Below are positions 11,536-11,930 of a DNA stretch of 11,930 nt, in pieces. The position numbers and the translations under genes were made by a program. The stretch lies in NCBI GenBank assembly GCA_023489025.1, contig JAMDCN010000099.1, forward strand, positions 1 through 11,930. The letters are read 5' to 3'. This DNA is from Deltaproteobacteria bacterium. Lineage in GTDB: Bacteria; Desulfobacterota_E; Deferrimicrobia; Deferrimicrobiales; Deferrimicrobiaceae. The notes beneath the pieces were generated by a model that was given only the letters and a program-made list of their open reading frames with translations, was not told where the DNA came from and did no database searches. The stretch's first letter is position 1. The number at the start of each line of letters is the position of its first letter.

Positions 11536-11930
11536 CGGGTTCCGCTCTCCCCTCCTGGACCACGATCCCGGCGAATCTCCGAAGTTCCGGCCGGGCAATC
11601 TGCTGGAGGCGGCCAGGCGCCGCAAAAGACTGCCGCGGATGAAGGCGCCGGCGGGGTGCCTGCTCGATTTCGACGGCGAACTGGTCGATCATCTTGTGGC
11701 CGCCGGGCGCGCTGACGCCGAAACCGCGTGGCCCTGTTTTCACACCCGCCTCTACCGATGGGAGGTGGACGGCGCGGAATACGGGTTGATCGGCGGCACC
11801 GTCGGCGCGCCCTTTGCGGTTCTGGTTGCCGAGGAGCTGTTCGCTCTTGGCTGCGAAGCGCTGGTGAGCGTCTCTTCCGCGGGGCTCATCGCCCGGGGCC
11901 TCTCGCCGCCGTTTTTCCTTTTGATCGAGA
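11528..11930 (+). CDS. Nucleoside phosphorylase-like protein (partial, runs off the window)
   Basis: Starting at GTG 11528 and overlapping the repressor gene by 8 bases, this frame stays open for 134 codons to the window end. After a variable N-terminal part (KFRPGNLLEAARRRKRLPRM) it reaches a region typical of the purine/uridine phosphorylase superfamily: YGLIGGTVGAPFAVLVAEEL, then LGCEALVSVSSAGLI, where family members have a Gly-rich phosphate-binding stretch and an aliphatic strand. Such enzymes cleave nucleosides with phosphate. The substrate residues lie beyond the window, so neither specificity nor activity can be judged. Overlap with the ArsR gene implies translational coupling and control by that repressor. 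Confidence 0.75.
   Translation, partial: MADGFRSPLLDHDPGESPKFRPGNLLEAARRRKRLPRMKAPAGCLLDFDGELVDHLVAAGRADAETAWPCFHTRLYRWEVDGAEYGLIGGTVGAPFAVLVAEELFALGCEALVSVSSAGLIARGLSPPFFLLIE

Overview
The window is GC-rich, densely coded bacterial DNA. An NtrC-type two-component pair with a sigma-54 style promoter, exported lipoproteins with a Gly-rich stretch after the lipobox cysteine, an outer-membrane beta-barrel and an acyl-CoA dehydrogenase together suggest a Gram-negative Desulfuromonadota/deltaproteobacterial-type organism. This is an inference from gene content; no rRNA or marker gene is present to fix the taxonomy.

Layout. Positions 1-248 hold a left-end stretch with no supported gene but with a 58-bp hairpin repeat whose second copy lies at 8943-9000. 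Positions 258-2844 encode a membrane histidine kinase and an NtrC-family response regulator, 1 bp apart. Directly behind the regulator are two tandem dyads (GTGCA-N5-TGCAC and ATGCA-N5-TGCAC, centres 21 bp apart) and, about 100 bp further on, a -24/-12 sigma-54 promoter (TGGCAG-N5-TTGC). This promoter heads a four-gene plus-strand set of exported proteins (3018-8104): a small OB-like protein with a Gly/Met-rich tail, an outer-membrane beta-barrel, a lipoprotein/multicopper-oxidase chimera with all copper ligands, and a Met-rich lipoprotein made of three repeats. The kinase-regulator pair probably switches on this cell-envelope copper-oxidase system.

The oxidase module (about 5079-6433) sits between two direct copies of a block holding the 3' end of the barrel gene plus the 5' end of the lipoprotein gene (4408-5078 and 6434-7124). 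The second copy leaves a 30-codon barrel-gene remnant right after the oxidase stop. Recombination between the copies would remove the oxidase exactly and restore a simple barrel-lipoprotein pair.

After a strong hairpin (8133-8174) and a possible 43-codon ORF comes an exported truncated haemoglobin (8434-8931). Convergent to it on the minus strand are an acyl-CoA dehydrogenase lacking the usual catalytic glutamates, an ECF-type sigma factor with a CxCGC tail, and, coupled to the sigma stop codon, a 33-residue peptide carrying CGCGC and a Lys-rich tail. The dehydrogenase and sigma genes share a 64-bp leader (91 % identical) running from a -35-like element to the first codons. The right end holds an ArsR-type repressor with a palindromic operator over its promoter, overlapping the start of a nucleoside-phosphorylase-like gene that runs off the window.
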